Part shown: positions 12,895 to 25,578 of the stretch, one piece after another
Numbering within the stretch: the first letter of the stretch is position 1
Layout: each line of letters opens with the position of its first letter
NCBI RefSeq assembly: GCF_964204865.1
Contig: NC_135250.1
Span: 5,022,001-5,086,000, forward strand
Reading direction: 5' to 3'
DNA: 64,000 nt
DNA from: Styela clava
Taxonomy: Eukaryota > Chordata > Ascidiacea > Stolidobranchia > Styelidae
The notes under the pieces: generated by a model
The model's input: the letters and a program-made list of their open reading frames with translations, nothing else
What the model was told of the DNA's origin: nothing
Database searches by the model: none
Position numbers and translations under genes: made by a program

Positions 12895-13841
12895 GATTAA
12901 AATATGCATCATATGAAAGAAATCTCCTATATATAATATAGTTTGCAATGCAGTCAAAAGAGAGGCTGACTGAAGGTCGCGTCAGGCGTACTGGCGTTGG
13001 GTTACGCAATCTTTCTTAGAGTTAGCTTTCTTCATTTTTCATACATTTTTCGTTTATCATTTGATCATATATAGTTCAATCCATTCGTACATAGTCTTGA
13101 TTGGCATATAAGTAGTGAGTAAGTAGTAAGTAAGTAGTAAGTAAGTTGAGTTCATATGTTGGTCGCAGCTTGTATTCATGTATTCCGTACATAGTCGCAT
13201 GTGATTATCGAAGGTACATTCGTTAGTAAGGTGTAGCCCGACGCGAACGGACAGCCTCGAAAAACTGGCTTTTGAGGATGGATTTTATACAGTACAATAT
13301 CCAGTAACCTAATGTGTATGGTGACTTTAAATATTATTGTGATTGGGAGGTGTGATAAAGGCGTGAAAGTGAATTCGGTAAGCATAGGTATTTCGACAAA
13401 CAACGCCCTCCATATACCTATTGTCATGTGGTGATGCGTTGAGTACACATTACACTGTAAAGCTGTCGGGACCAGACGTCACGAGTGCTTTTTGTTGAAA
13501 ATCAATGTGAGATTTTACACGAAGAGCCTTATATCATTGTTGTATTGGTTTGGAGAACTAACTGAGGGAAATATCCTCAAGTTTAGCATCAGGCAAATTT
13601 ATAAAGTTTTATTCCCAAGGGCTTAGAAATATAATCAATATAGCAAAGCTCTGCGACTCTTGGACTCCTGACTTTGTACAAAAACATTATATATATCCAT
13701 CGACCATCATGTGTTAGCGACATGTTTTTTGTGAAATAAATCACTCGAATGATTGAATTGATTTTTATCCATACATATAGTAACTTGCAATGATCTATTA
13801 GCATCAACGAACCATCACTCCAGCATATTGATATTTTGTTT

Positions 13842-14077
13842 GGTACTCCCGTAGTATGTGAACCAAGATGGCGGACACCGGAACGTAGTATGTGTACCAA
13901 GTTGGGGTAAGGTCATAATTTCAGGTACAAATATTACGGAAGTCACTTGGCTAGTCCCCGAACTCGTAATGGAACTGAAATAGGGAAAATTGGAATAAAA
14001 TTATGGCTTAACCCTAACCTGGTACACATCTTACGTTCCGGTGTCCACCATCTTGGTTCACATACTTCGGGAATACC
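13842..14077. mobile_element. MITE 'TACTCCC' family, copy 5
   Basis: The best-preserved full-form copy, from GGTACTCCCGTAGTATGTG to TACTTCGGGAATACC. The two halves are near inverted repeats (AAGATGGCGGACACCGG versus CCGGTGTCCACCATCTT) around a TCCCCGAACTCGTAATGG centre. It lies just upstream of the left protease gene. Confidence 0.8.
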
Positions 14078-14755
14078 ATTAAAATAGCTGTATACGTGCA
14101 AGTTCAATATTGCTTTAAAAAAATTCACTCTGGTATGTTTTCGTATTTTTCTACTTCAGTTAAGATTATATATTTGTTTAAAGATCGTAAGGCAGATAAG
14201 GTATTCTGATAAGTACAATCACCATCATAATTTTTATATGTAAATACTTCTTCAACAATATGCGGATTCTTCTCATTTCAACTGATTCCTTGATCGTGCT
14301 AACCGTGTTTTCAACTTTACTATTACACACAACAGGTACGTTTGATTGCGCAAAAGAAATACACAAGCTAACACAAATTGTTTTATTATTATCATTTTAA
14401 TGGTGCTTATAACTGGCGTAGTTTTGTGCACCAGTACTGTGATATTACGCGTTGCGTGTTCCAATGCGTCTACGCGTTATGAGTACGTATTCTATAACAA
14501 AAGATGTAAACAATGTTCAAATCGTGTGATATGTTCAAGCGGAATTGCTTTTTTTTTGAATAATCCCAATTAAAGAGGCACAAGAAATAACAATATCTTT
14601 ACACATTTTATGCGCCTCTCTCTCCATACAGCGTTCTCCAGCCACTATTGGGTAGGGAGTGACTATATTGCGGATGAAATCTTTCCTTTTTCGGCCCTGC
14701 ATATCCAAACTCGAGGATAGGGCAGGTGATACGAGCCCAAAATATTAAATGTAAT

Positions 14756-14989
14756 GGTATTCCTGTAGTAGGCCATGCGAACCAAGATGGCGGACACCGG
14801 AACATTAGGTTAGGGTTAGGCCATAATTTTATTTCAATTTTCCTTATTTTAGTTCTATTACGTATTCGGTCGGAGACTCTCCGATTGTCCTCCGTAGTAT
14901 TTGTACCTGAAATTATGGCCTAAACCTAGCCTGATACACATACTACGTTCCGGTGGCCGCCATCTTGGTTCGCACACTACAGGAGTACC
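14756..14989. mobile_element. MITE 'TACTCCC' family, copy 6 (protease intron 1)
   Basis: Full-form copy from GGTATTCCTGTAGTAGG to CACTACAGGAGTACC. It includes GAACCAAGATGGCGGACACC and its inverse. It lies in intron 1 of the left protease gene and is absent from the right gene. Confidence 0.75.
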
Positions 14990-15994
14990 GAATATAGATC
15001 GAAATATCGAAACATATCTTCGTGATAGTAACAAGAATTCGCAGTGAAATAAATCGTCCTAAACGATAAAATCGGTGAAACTTTTACTATTCTAGGTATT
15101 TGGTCACCTTGGAGCGATTGGTCGGTATGTCCGAAATCTTGCCAAAAAGGTGAACAAATAAGAGTTCGCGTCTGTCTCAACAGCAGCTGTGAGGTACCTG
15201 AAACGCAGCATAGAGAATGCGGTCAATCATGCGATGGGGAAAATCAACTGGGTTAGTCATCAACGATTGCTAGTTTTAGACGGTATAATAAAATAAACTA
15301 TTTTCATTGGGGTAAAACAGAAGTTGCGAATAATCGTTCAGTTTTCTATATATATTCATATATAAATCGTTGAAATTAGTCTTCTAGACTTCCATCTCAG
15401 TTTTTGTCACAGTGTGTGCTGTATGTTTATTCCTACTAATATCTGTCTATATAGTGTCATGATAAAAATGAATAAAGGCTAATATTGCCGTTTTTTAAAT
15501 GAATACGTTTCCCAAACGGGTGGACTTTTCGTTCAAGGTTAAAAAATGCTCTTCTGATTAATTCGTAACTTATATTTGCAGTTTTTCAGTGGGGCACATG
15601 GGTTGTCGGAGGGTTTTCATCAAAACCCGAAAAATGGCCTTGGCAATTTCTTATCATAACTGAACTTGATGGTAAATGGCAACATTGTGGAGGAACATTG
15701 ATAACAGATTCTTGGGTGCTCAGTGCGGCGCATTGCTTTTTAGATCCATTTGGGTGAGTATGTTTTATATATAATATAATCGAATAGCCTACTTTCAAAT
15801 TCTTTTGTCTGTCTGGTCTGTTTCCTAGCTAATGAATATATAACTGTATGCTTTCGTATGTTTGATTTCGTATAAAAAAAAATTAAAAGTGTGTGTGTTC
15901 ATGTTGGTTGGTTTGGAGTCATGAATATTCCAATATTTGAGTTTTCTTTTTCAAAAATAGGGGTTTATAACGCACCAGGGAACGGAAAAGAGTC

Positions 15995-16222
15995 GATACT
16001 CCCGAAGTATGTGTCGCAAGATGGCTGACACCGGATGTGTACCAGATTAGCTTTAGGCCATAAATTAAGGCACAAACACTACGGGAGTCGCTTGGCTAGT
16101 TTCTGAACTCGTAATAGAACTAAAATATGAAAAATTGGAATAAAATTATGGCCTACCTCTAACCTGGTACACATACTACGTTCCAGTGTCCGCCATCTTG
16201 GTACACATACGTCGGGAGTAGC
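15995..16222. mobile_element. MITE 'TACTCCC' family, copy 7 (protease intron 3)
   Basis: From GATACTCCCGAAGTATGTG to ACGTCGGGAGTAGCC, with AAGATGGCTGACACCGG on the left and TCCGCCATCTTGG on the right. The rest of this intron (15,754-17,452) also holds a degenerate hAT-like segment from about 16,512 and a block at 16,760-16,920 resembling 10,430-10,560. Confidence 0.75.
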
Positions 16223-17639
16223 CTACCAAAAAATCAAACCTAGTTTATGTAGCCGACGTGGGTTCCTTTTGCAAGATGTTTCTTTTCAAACGAAATTATA
16301 TAAAAAAAGCAGGTTTCCAGTCATACATATCTCTTTTGTTTGCATTGTCTGCGATTTTTCTCTTCTTTTAGTAAGATTTCAAATAAGTTAATTGACTGCA
16401 TATATATGGGTAGAAATACCTGTAATCGATGGATTGAGTTTTAGAGGGTTCGCGAACCTGTTCCACGGATGTCGCGGTAATCAGCGGACCCATCCTTATT
16501 TTGTTTTAGACCGATGGTTTTCAAACTATTAAAGCCGCGCCCCATTTTTGCAATTTGTCAAGTTTTGTGCTCCACCTCAAAAAAAAAAACTATCTAACAA
16601 TAAGCTACAAATAATATACAGTAAGGCGAAAGTATGTTTCATTCACACAACACTTCAAGGAATACGTAGATGAAACGTAAATATCCAAAATAAAGAAATG
16701 TAAATTTTCAAAATAAGGCAGGCAATATCAAATCTAACAAATATTTTTAATTAGCTTAATTAAGGTTTGTGTAAAGCGTGTCTTGTTAATGTAGCTTACG
16801 TAGTGGCATGCATACAGTTTCTGAATAAGGGCACCTGTTGGTAATTTAGTTTTGTATGAAAGCGAACTCGTTGTTTGAATTTCCCCACTGCCTAACACGT
16901 AAGTAACATATCGTGGCGCATGAAATATTTGGTCCATGAAACGTAAGAGAGTGTGCTGAAAACCATAACAGCATTCATTGTATGAAAGTGGATTTAATTC
17001 AGTTCAAAACGTCAACTAGTCGAGCCTGATCTAATATTTTCTGCAATTCATATTGATTCATATTCGATGTAGTTTGACTAATATTTCTCATGTTTTTTTT
17101 TTTTAATATTGCAATTCGTGTTTATGAACACATAATACATTATCCAAACGCAGAGTGAGGTGAAAATGAACGGGTTCAAATGAAACACTGGGATGAATTC
17201 GTCTAAAAAGCTTGGGAACCACCAAGCTAGCTTACAAAATTCATACGAGTATAAACTCGTGCGAAGTTGTAATCTGTCTAAATTTATCAGCAACTGAACC
17301 GCTTTTAAACGGTGAGTTCTATTTGCTACTCAATATAAATAAAGTCCGTCCATTTCGCAAAGATTCCAGAGTTTGTGTATTTTACCGTGGGAATACAAAC
17401 ATGAATGCTCAATTAATTTTCTTGTGTGACTAATACAAATTACTTTTACTAGAAACAATTGGAATATTCAAAGAATTACGTTGGGAACAATAAACAGAAA
17501 CGGGATTGGTAAAGGAGCTGTTAATTATACAAAGGCATCCATTGTTCACGTGCACGAAGGTAATATTTATTTTAAGTTTAAATCTGAAAGTAGGGTTATA
17601 GTTATGTTGGATACAAATCGGACCTAATAATCCCTTAGT

Positions 17640-18010
17640 TATTATGCTGTGGTTAGTATTTTCTTGTTGTTGTTGTTGCTTTTTCCTTTTACTACTGGAC
17701 AAATTGCTTCAAATTTCAGTGGTTAATAATTGTTATTGTCGCTAGAAGGCTATTAATTTATATATATACATTTTTGTGGGCTCTACGAGATCATTTTTCA
17801 CTGTGCGTGATGTCTACTCTGTCTATTGAGTTTTGTGTGATGACGCCATCAAACTATGCACCGTGTGGCATTTTGCGATCGCATTTCATTGAGATGGCGC
17901 TCTGCGAAGTCGGAAATCTTTTGAAAAGATCTCGATACCGTGATGGATTTGAAACATCATTTTGGCTTTCGTACCCATGCATTGCTCTTTTGTGTTTAAA
18001 AAGTATTCTT
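17640..18010 (+). repeat. R2 family copy in protease intron 4
   Basis: Shows the R2 blocks TACTGGACAAATTGCTTCAAA, GTCGCTAGAAGGCTATTA, GTGTGATGACGCCATCAAA, and an end CGTACCCATGCATTGCTCTT. The right gene has a related R2 copy near the same exon (about 42,765-43,530), so this insertion may predate the duplication. Confidence 0.6.
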
Positions 18011-19250
18011 CATTTTAAAACTAAAACCTAATCAGGCTTTTAAAATAATTCCTTGAACCGCCTGTACAATTCATCTTTGTTTACGGAATTCGTAATTTGA
18101 ACGGCTCATTCATAGGAGATCAATATTTTGATACTTTGTGTAGTATAAAAATATATGGCGCTTTCAACAATTAAAATACTTATTTTGCATATTTTGATAG
18201 TGAATTTCTTCAATATGCATGAACAGGTTCTAAGAAACTTCGCCGTAGGAAATCTCGCCGCAAAGGAAATATCGCCGCAAGAGCATTTTGCTGTAAAACA
18301 AGTGTTTTTGGTAAAAACAGTTAGGTTTTGGAAGTACCTTTTTATTTAGGAGAGATTCGTTATTTAAGAAGATACAGCATACCCTAAACCTATAAACCTA
18401 ACTGTTTTTATCGCAAATACTTGTTTTACAGCAAAATGCTTATGCGGCGAGATTTTCTACAGCGAAATATCCTGCGGCGAATTCTCCGGACACGACAGAA
18501 ACATATGCTGAAAACCTAATACCAAGTGACTCAAAACAGCACTGGAAAATACATTAGTTCGGTACTTGCTATCATCGCATCCTTTCTGTTCCAGATTTCC
18601 ACAACCGAGTTTATCTCAATGACATATCACTAATCAAACTACCAACACCGGCAAATGCAAACACTAACGGGCATATCCAACCCGCAACTCTTCCTGTGCA
18701 CAATGAAACAGTGTTAGCAGGAACGTCATGTGTAGTTACGGGCTGGGGAGCCACAGCCTCGAATGGAAGCAAAGGTTATTTATTTTTTCCATATTATGAA
18801 AAAAATATCCTATATTATGATAAAACAAAGTTGAGTGCAACCGCAGAATGCTTAGAAAAGCGTACGCAAATCTATATAAATAAAAAGTAATTAGCAAAAC
18901 TCAAATATATTTCATAGGGCACCCACGACTATCGGTAATTGCTTATTAGAAAATTATAGATACTGAATAACAGTTCCAACACGTATGGTTCTGATAATTT
19001 AACTGCACTGTACTAATTTGAAGCGCCTGATTGAACTGCTCCGTTCAGATCGTTTCTCATTATTTCACTTAATTTATTTTTTATAACTGACCCACCATTT
19101 ACAACTTGACTGATAAGTCAAACTAAATTTTATCATCAAAGTAAATAACACGAACAGACAAAGCAAATGCTCAATACATCACCATCATCAAGTATACAGA
19201 CTTGTGACTCGCAAACGAATACTTGAGATTCATAGAATACTACTATATTC

Positions 19251-19455
19251 GGTACTCCCGTATTGTGTGAGCCAGGCCATAATTTCATTCCGATTTTTAT
19301 TTTATTTCAGTTCTATTACGAGTTCGGGGACCGTCTGTGTTAGCCAAGTTAATATACCTCCTGATCATATGTTTCAGGCCCTACAGACAACTTGATGTAA
19401 AGTAGGCGAACAAAATTAGTTACCTCCATATTGGTACACACACTTCTGGAGCGCC
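19251..19455 (+). mobile_element. MITE 'TACTCCC' family, short-TIR variant, copy 8 (protease intron 5)
   Basis: Starts GGTACTCCCGTATTGTGTGA and ends CACACACTTCTGGAGCGCC. It contains TATTACGAGTTCGGGGACCG and the ACAACTTGATGTAAAGTAGG block. Absent from the right gene. Confidence 0.75.
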
Positions 19456-20427
19456 AACTATTGTAGTATAATGAACTTTGGTGGAATCGGTTTGTTTGCC
19501 GATTTTTATTTAGGCCATGGAATAACTCTTCAATATGGGAACGGTTTATTCCGCCACGCTCTCCACCGATCTTTTCAAAATCGTGCTCTGCTTAGGCAGC
19601 ATTGCACTGTAGTGACTGACAATAATAATCACTGAAGCGACACTGAACCTATAGGAATGGATATATCGAATTAAGTATAATTCAAATCTCAACTCTTTTT
19701 TTATAAATACTTTCCGTCCTATATTGTCCTTTCAGAATCAATTCCAGATGAGTTGCAAGAAGTAGATGTAAATATATTTACAGATGAAGATTGTAGAAAA
19801 ATGCATCATACTCCGGGACTGGATGGTTCATTTACCAAAAGTCATTTTTGTGCGGGGTAAATGCAGACTAATGGCAACCTAATGATTTATTCAATGGACT
19901 TTCAGGACACAGGTTTTAAAGGACACGAGTTAGTCCCAGCTTTCAACTGAACCTGGGAGAAGTATAAAACGATTGGTCACTGATGCGATAAAACATAAAT
20001 TTAAAAATTAGAGGTTGGCACGGGGCGAGAAATAATATCTTAACAATGGGAAACACCAAGGCACATATATTTGTTCCATCTAACGAACTACATATAGATT
20101 TCATGAGCATGTACGAATCAAATAACGCTATAAGTCTTTTTTTAGCCGCTTAAAACCCCTAGAACTATTAAACTTACTGAATATTGTCATAGCCCAATTT
20201 ATTACAACCTCACAGTCACAGAGATTACGTACATGTGACCTGAATATTAATCTACAATAATAGCACCCTGACTAGAGTGACTAATTTAGTGAATTTTATT
20301 AAAATTCATCTATGTCGGAAAAATAATTGTTACAGTGACTAATACCGCTCTATAAACACAAACGCTCAACGGTTACACGAGATCCACCATCTTAAGCAGC
20401 AGGCAGTGTCGCCCGAAACTAACAAAA

Positions 20428-20450
20428 TGTTTGTGTGTGTGTGTGTGTGA
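20428..20450 (+). repeat. (GT)n microsatellite
   Basis: A short run of GT dinucleotides in intron 6 of the left protease copy. Confidence 0.8.
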
Positions 20451-21379
20451 TCAATAACATTAACCAAAGTTTCTTGCACCAGGTCGTGATTGGCTATTTA
20501 TCTGGTGGAAAATTATTTGAAAGAGATCCTTTGTTTCTATTATATAGGTCTACAAGTAGTTTTGACAAATTTTAGCTCATAAAATAAAATTCTAGCACAT
20601 AAGCTTAGTAAATCGTCGATTATTGAAACGTCTGCAGAAAAGAATTAAATGGGCAACAGTTCTTTTATATGACAAAAAGAGCATAGTTCGTCTTCAGGAC
20701 ATCTATATTTTTGTAAATGGCTATTTAATCGACAATGTTTTGTTTGTTTGTTTGTAAACGAAACAGCCTTATTTCGTACTTCCGATGTAAAATTGAATAT
20801 TGAAGTATGGGTAGTTCTGGGTGAAACATCTTAAAGTGGTTTGTATCTTCACTTTGTATATATTCGGTATTCCATTTGCGATGACAAATATTAGACAACA
20901 AAGATTTAACAAAATGGAATGTGACAATAGCAACATCAATCACATAAACGTTATAAAGCGGTACTCGACCGGCACTCGTTCAACCGATCGGATTGCCACT
21001 GTTACGCCTTTAGTCCAATATACATAAGGCTATAGGGTCAGCGTTTAAATATCACCCTTTCTAATATAAGTTTGTATTTTGTCTTACACAGCCACCTTGA
21101 AGGGAAGAAAGATACATGCGGTGGTGACAGCGGCGGACCACTCCTGTGCGAAGAAATAGCAAGTACATTGTACACGGAATAACAAGCAGTGGCCCAGCAG
21201 AGTGTGGAAAGAAAAATAAACCGGGTTTTTACACAAGGGTCAGCGATTTTATCACGTGGATCGAAAAAACGATATATGGTAAATATATCTATGTTTATCT
21301 TTTAATTATCTTTTGATAAGGCGTATGTAACCATTATCTGTTTTAGCTGACTTCTTCATTGATTCAAAGTCTATAAAAG

Positions 21380-21650
21380 CGTTTTTAGTATTTTTTAAAA
21401 CCGCTTCTCTCATTGACTACTGGACCAACTGCTTTCAAATTTTCAGTGGCTAAAGATTGCATTTCGCTAGAAGGCTGTTACTTTTATTTTTTTTTAAAAT
21501 TTTGTGGACTCTACGGAAGCCTTTTTTTTGCGATGACGTCATCAAAATAAAAAATTGCGCATCTTGTTGCGGTAGGCTACTGTGACAGATTCGTTAGATT
21601 CGTTTTGGCTTTCGTGTCCATAAATTCGAGCCTTATTTTCTTGTTTTGTT
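21380..21650 (+). repeat. R2 family copy in protease intron 7
   Basis: Contains GACTACTGGACCAACTGCTTT, TCGCTAGAAGGCTGTTACTTT, GCGATGACGTCATCAAAAT and TTGCGCATCTTG, ending at CGTGTCCATAAATTCGAGC. A related - strand copy at 39,650-39,800 occupies the matching intron in the right gene, so this insertion predates the duplication. Confidence 0.65.
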
Positions 21651-24600
21651 TATTTTTGTATCTTTTTCTTCAGGATTTCGTTATCATTGGTCCAAGTGGA
21701 AAAGAAATAAATGCAGTGTGACATGTGGTAGAGGAAAAAGAACAGAGAAAAGAACTTGTCTTGACAAAGATGACAAACTTGCAACAGAATGTGACGGAAT
21801 TTCCAGACGAAATATTCCGTGTCGAAACCCCCCTTGCATTAGTATGTTAATAATTTTTAAGCTTAAATTATTTAATGCTACGTATCCGAATAGACATTAC
21901 CATGTAAAAATGATACGTAAGCTCGCCAACATTAAAAAGTATTAAATACTTGAAACGTGTTATTGTTCATTTTTATATAATAATGATAATAATACTAGCT
22001 TCGTTTTCTTCATTTTTTTCCACATTTTATTTCAAAGATTTGAAAATTTGATACTTTAGCTTTAATTAAACGCATAAGTTTTCATAAGTTTCATAAGTAA
22101 GTTTTCATACCAAGTGGTACAGCTAGATGACAGCAAGCAACTTGGCAAAAGCCCTTCCTGTTCTATGCTGTACACACGAATCGGAAAAGGCTTGATCGTC
22201 TATTATTATCATCAATGTTTTCTTATTGATAACAGAATACCATTGGTCTCCTTGGAAAACAACTTGCAATGTAACATGTAATAAAGGAATCGCAACTAGC
22301 ACTCGATATTGTGCTGATGCAAACGACGCACCGATGTTTCCCAATAACTGTCCTGGCCAAGATAAGAAGATTGAACCATGTGTATTGCTAAGGCGCATTG
22401 GTAACTATGTATATTTCATTTCTAAATTCAATATTTTAAATATAGAAAATGATTGACTCGTCTAGTTTGATACAATTGCACCACATTATAACCCAATGGT
22501 TTGCAATCTTTTTGATGGAAAATAATTATTGTATAAAACTATTTCCATATTCTCTTTTTTACTCTACTTTCGATGTGTATTTCTATTAATAACAGGATTT
22601 CACTGGACTGATTGGGTCCCAACCTGCAGCGCCATATGTGGCGAAGAAACTGAAACGAGCACTCAAAACTGTGTGGACGATAAAGACAATCCATCGAAAC
22701 TCCACTGGCGAAAAAAAGAAAATTGAAACATGTGTTAAACCAGAATGCATTGGTATACAGAGATTTATTTTATAGTTCTGGGAATCAAATCGGATCGCAA
22801 ACCATCATATAAATCTATCACCACGTTAGCGCATTCCATGCCACATTTAAAGGCCAAACTTCGCCATGGGATTTTTTGTATATTGGCGTATAATACAACG
22901 CTAAATCGTGTCTTTTGCTCCGAACAAGGCTAGGTAAAAGCAGCCACGGATATCTAACAATATCTTAAAAAATCTCCCCACAGACTTACTTTGCTGTCGA
23001 AGTTATTATTTCATCTATATAAGCCCGAATTTTCATCTATCTCGGTTGGTTCAACTGAAGAAAGGAATATTGATAGTAAGCCAGAAAACGTCGTCTTTTT
23101 AGTAAATCGTTTGAGAATAGAGCAAAATGATGGTGAAAAAGACGTAAGAGTGTATGTCTCACTGTAAATGCCGCTAAATCCCATTTAAAAAGAAAATATT
23201 GAACTGGTGGATGGTGATTAATCACGAATCCCAATCAGTAGATGACTTGGGTTACTCGAGAGTTGAGTTAATTACTCGAGACTCACCAGCACTAATAACA
23301 ACTGATGAGTGAATAGAAAGATTCTAAATTTATACTACTCAAAATTCTTTTATTCGTGTTCAGGGCTGGACATTTTAAATTGATTAGTCAATTATTCGAA
23401 TCGGTTCATATCGGTTCGAAAATTCCGAATCGCGGCCATCTTTTTTTTTCTCTGACCGCTAAAGGTCGAGATACCTCCTACAATTTCCTTTATTGAATCC
23501 ATATTTTTACAATGCAATTTAGACATATAACTCGTTTTGCTAGAAAATGCCCTATTCGTGTTACCGCAAATGAAATTTTTTTTTAGAATACCATTGGGGA
23601 GAATGGTTCAAGGCCACTGAATGTAGCGCCTCATGTGGAACTGGAGAAATCGAAATGAAAAGAAAGTGTCTTGATTCTGACAACGTCGAAGTTCTTGATA
23701 CAAGTGAATGTAATCCCGGGAAATATGTTGAACTTCGCACTTGCAATCTAAAACCATGTCCAGGTGAGTTCATTTTCAATAATCACGATTGACAGCAAAA
23801 TTACTTGGAAGAAAGTTGTATCTGAATTTGCTAGAAGCATCTATACATAATAGTAGTTATTTTAAGGTTCGCAACAAGTGCAGTATATTTGGGTTATTGG
23901 TGGTCTTGTGAGTATTTGTTAACGAGTAACGAAGTTTGTCTTAAATATGCATCACAAGTAATGAACGTTTTTGCGTGCATATAATCTTCATTTACCCCCG
24001 GACATGGAAATAATTAAAGTATTTTTTACATATTTGATGAATTATGGTATTTCAACTTTTGAGTCGACTGGGGAGATTTAAAAATTCGGTGCCGACTCGA
24101 ATCTATTCTTTGTTAGGATGAGAAATTGAGTCAGCCTAGTTTTTCTAAAACAAGCTTTACCTTACAACACGTAGTTTACAAATGGAATGGATGGAAGACG
24201 AGTTGCAGCGTCACATGTGGAACTGGTGTTTTAACTAAAACAAGAAATTGTACTGATCAAGATGGAAACCCCGCTGAAGATGTGTTATCCTGTGGCCATG
24301 GAAAATCCATTGAGAAAGATGTTTGTACTTCACCATGTCCATTAATATCAAGTAAGTATACTCATGAAGTTTATTTGAGTCGTTGGGTAATCCATTATTT
24401 TTCTTAGTCATGCAACATTAGCTGTGCAATGACGCTAATTCACTGATGCTGTTCCAATAAATTAAAAATCGAAAATGTATTCCCCAGAAAAGAAGAAAGA
24501 TATTTAGATATTTGCTCAGAGAAAACAGTACCAAAATGAAGTTATTCAACCCAATATTCCTCATATTTCAGAAGAATCCTCAACATCGTACCACTGGGGT

Positions 24601-24710
24601 AAATGGGGGTCATGGTCGACCTGTCGTCTTCGTATGGGAGGTGTAACTATTTGCAACGGATTTAAATCGTCCACTCGGGACTGTTTGATGGGATCAAAGG
24701 TAAATATAGC

Positions 24711-24936
24711 GTACTACCGTAGTGTGTGTACCAGGATAGGGTTAGGCCATAATTTTATTCTGATTTTCCTTATTTTAGATCTATTACGAGTTCGGAGACT
24801 GTCTGTGTTAGCCAAGTGAATATAAGCCCATAGGTTTTAGTACCCTTAAACTACTTAATGTAAAGTACCGGACTACCGGTAGGTGGACAAAATTAGTTAC
24901 CTCTATATTGGTATGCATACAAACTTCTGGAGCGCC
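24711..24936 (+). mobile_element. MITE 'TACTCCC' family, short-TIR variant, copy 9 (protease intron 13)
   Basis: From GTACTACCGTAGTGTGTGTA to CAAACTTCTGGAGCGCC, immediately after the exon ending at 24,699. The matching intron of the right gene (35,189-35,682) lacks it. Confidence 0.75.
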
Positions 24937-25578
24937 ACAAATATAGTTATGAAACCTGTATTAAAATGGGATTGGGTTGGTGTGGCTCTAAAATCAAATA
25001 TTTCATTTATCTGGGATACTTATATCCATCTATTATGCAGGAGGCTGGGTATCTCAAATGTTGTTTTCTCTTATTACACACACGCGTGTGCCATTGTAGC
25101 ACTTTTGCACCATTTCTGCACACTAGTCCCACTCCTGTTGTTGTTCTGGGGTAGATATATTACTTTAAGCAAATGGTTAAAGTAAGCATATATGTGAACT
25201 ATTAACATACTATGTTCTGGATTAGAAAAGATATAAAACTTTAGTCAAATAGTTTAGTCGAGCATATAAAGTGACATTTATGCTATGTTCTGGGTTGAGA
25301 TACATAAAATACTTTGATCAGAGCAAGCATATGAAGTGAGATACATGCATTCGGGACACTGTATTTTTAGGATTGTCCGAGAGACATAACTCTAAATACG
25401 ACTTCTTTCCAATTTGATGACATTAATGCTATCATTTAACGAGACAACTCGAATTACTTAAAATCTGGTATTTGTATTTAAATAGGACGTCAACCCTCGA
25501 AGATGCAGTGGTGAATATCCCGGTGAAGATTTTTATCGCGAGTCATCGTGTATGATGGAAACCAGCAATTGTCCTTGA

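Larger units (their letters stand above)
14260..25578 (+). pseudogene. TSP1-trypsin-TSP1(n) secreted serine protease, left copy, frameshifted
   Basis: Fourteen exons with GT/AG borders: 14260-14335 (start ATG and hydrophobic signal peptide), 15096-15251 (TSP1), 15582-15753 (trypsin N-part, ...AAHC), 17453-17559, 18595-18774 (NDISLIKL, catalytic Asp), 19736-19856, 21092-21278 (CGGDSGGP, catalytic Ser), then TSP1 exons 21674-21841, 22236-22400, 22596-22752, 23587-23763, 24175-24351, and a last TSP1 split over 24572-24699 and 25486-25578 (TGA). Intron phases match the right copy. Two lesions break the frame. One base is missing near 21,156, just after [11 protein letters not shown], giving a stop at 21,180. 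Eight bases are missing near 22,690 (exon 157 bp against 165 in the right copy). The TSP1 at 22,236-22,400 has also lost its last Cys (C to R). Without the indels it would be about 690 aa. A truncated secreted protease domain without TSP1 tail, or assembly errors, are alternatives. Confidence 0.8.
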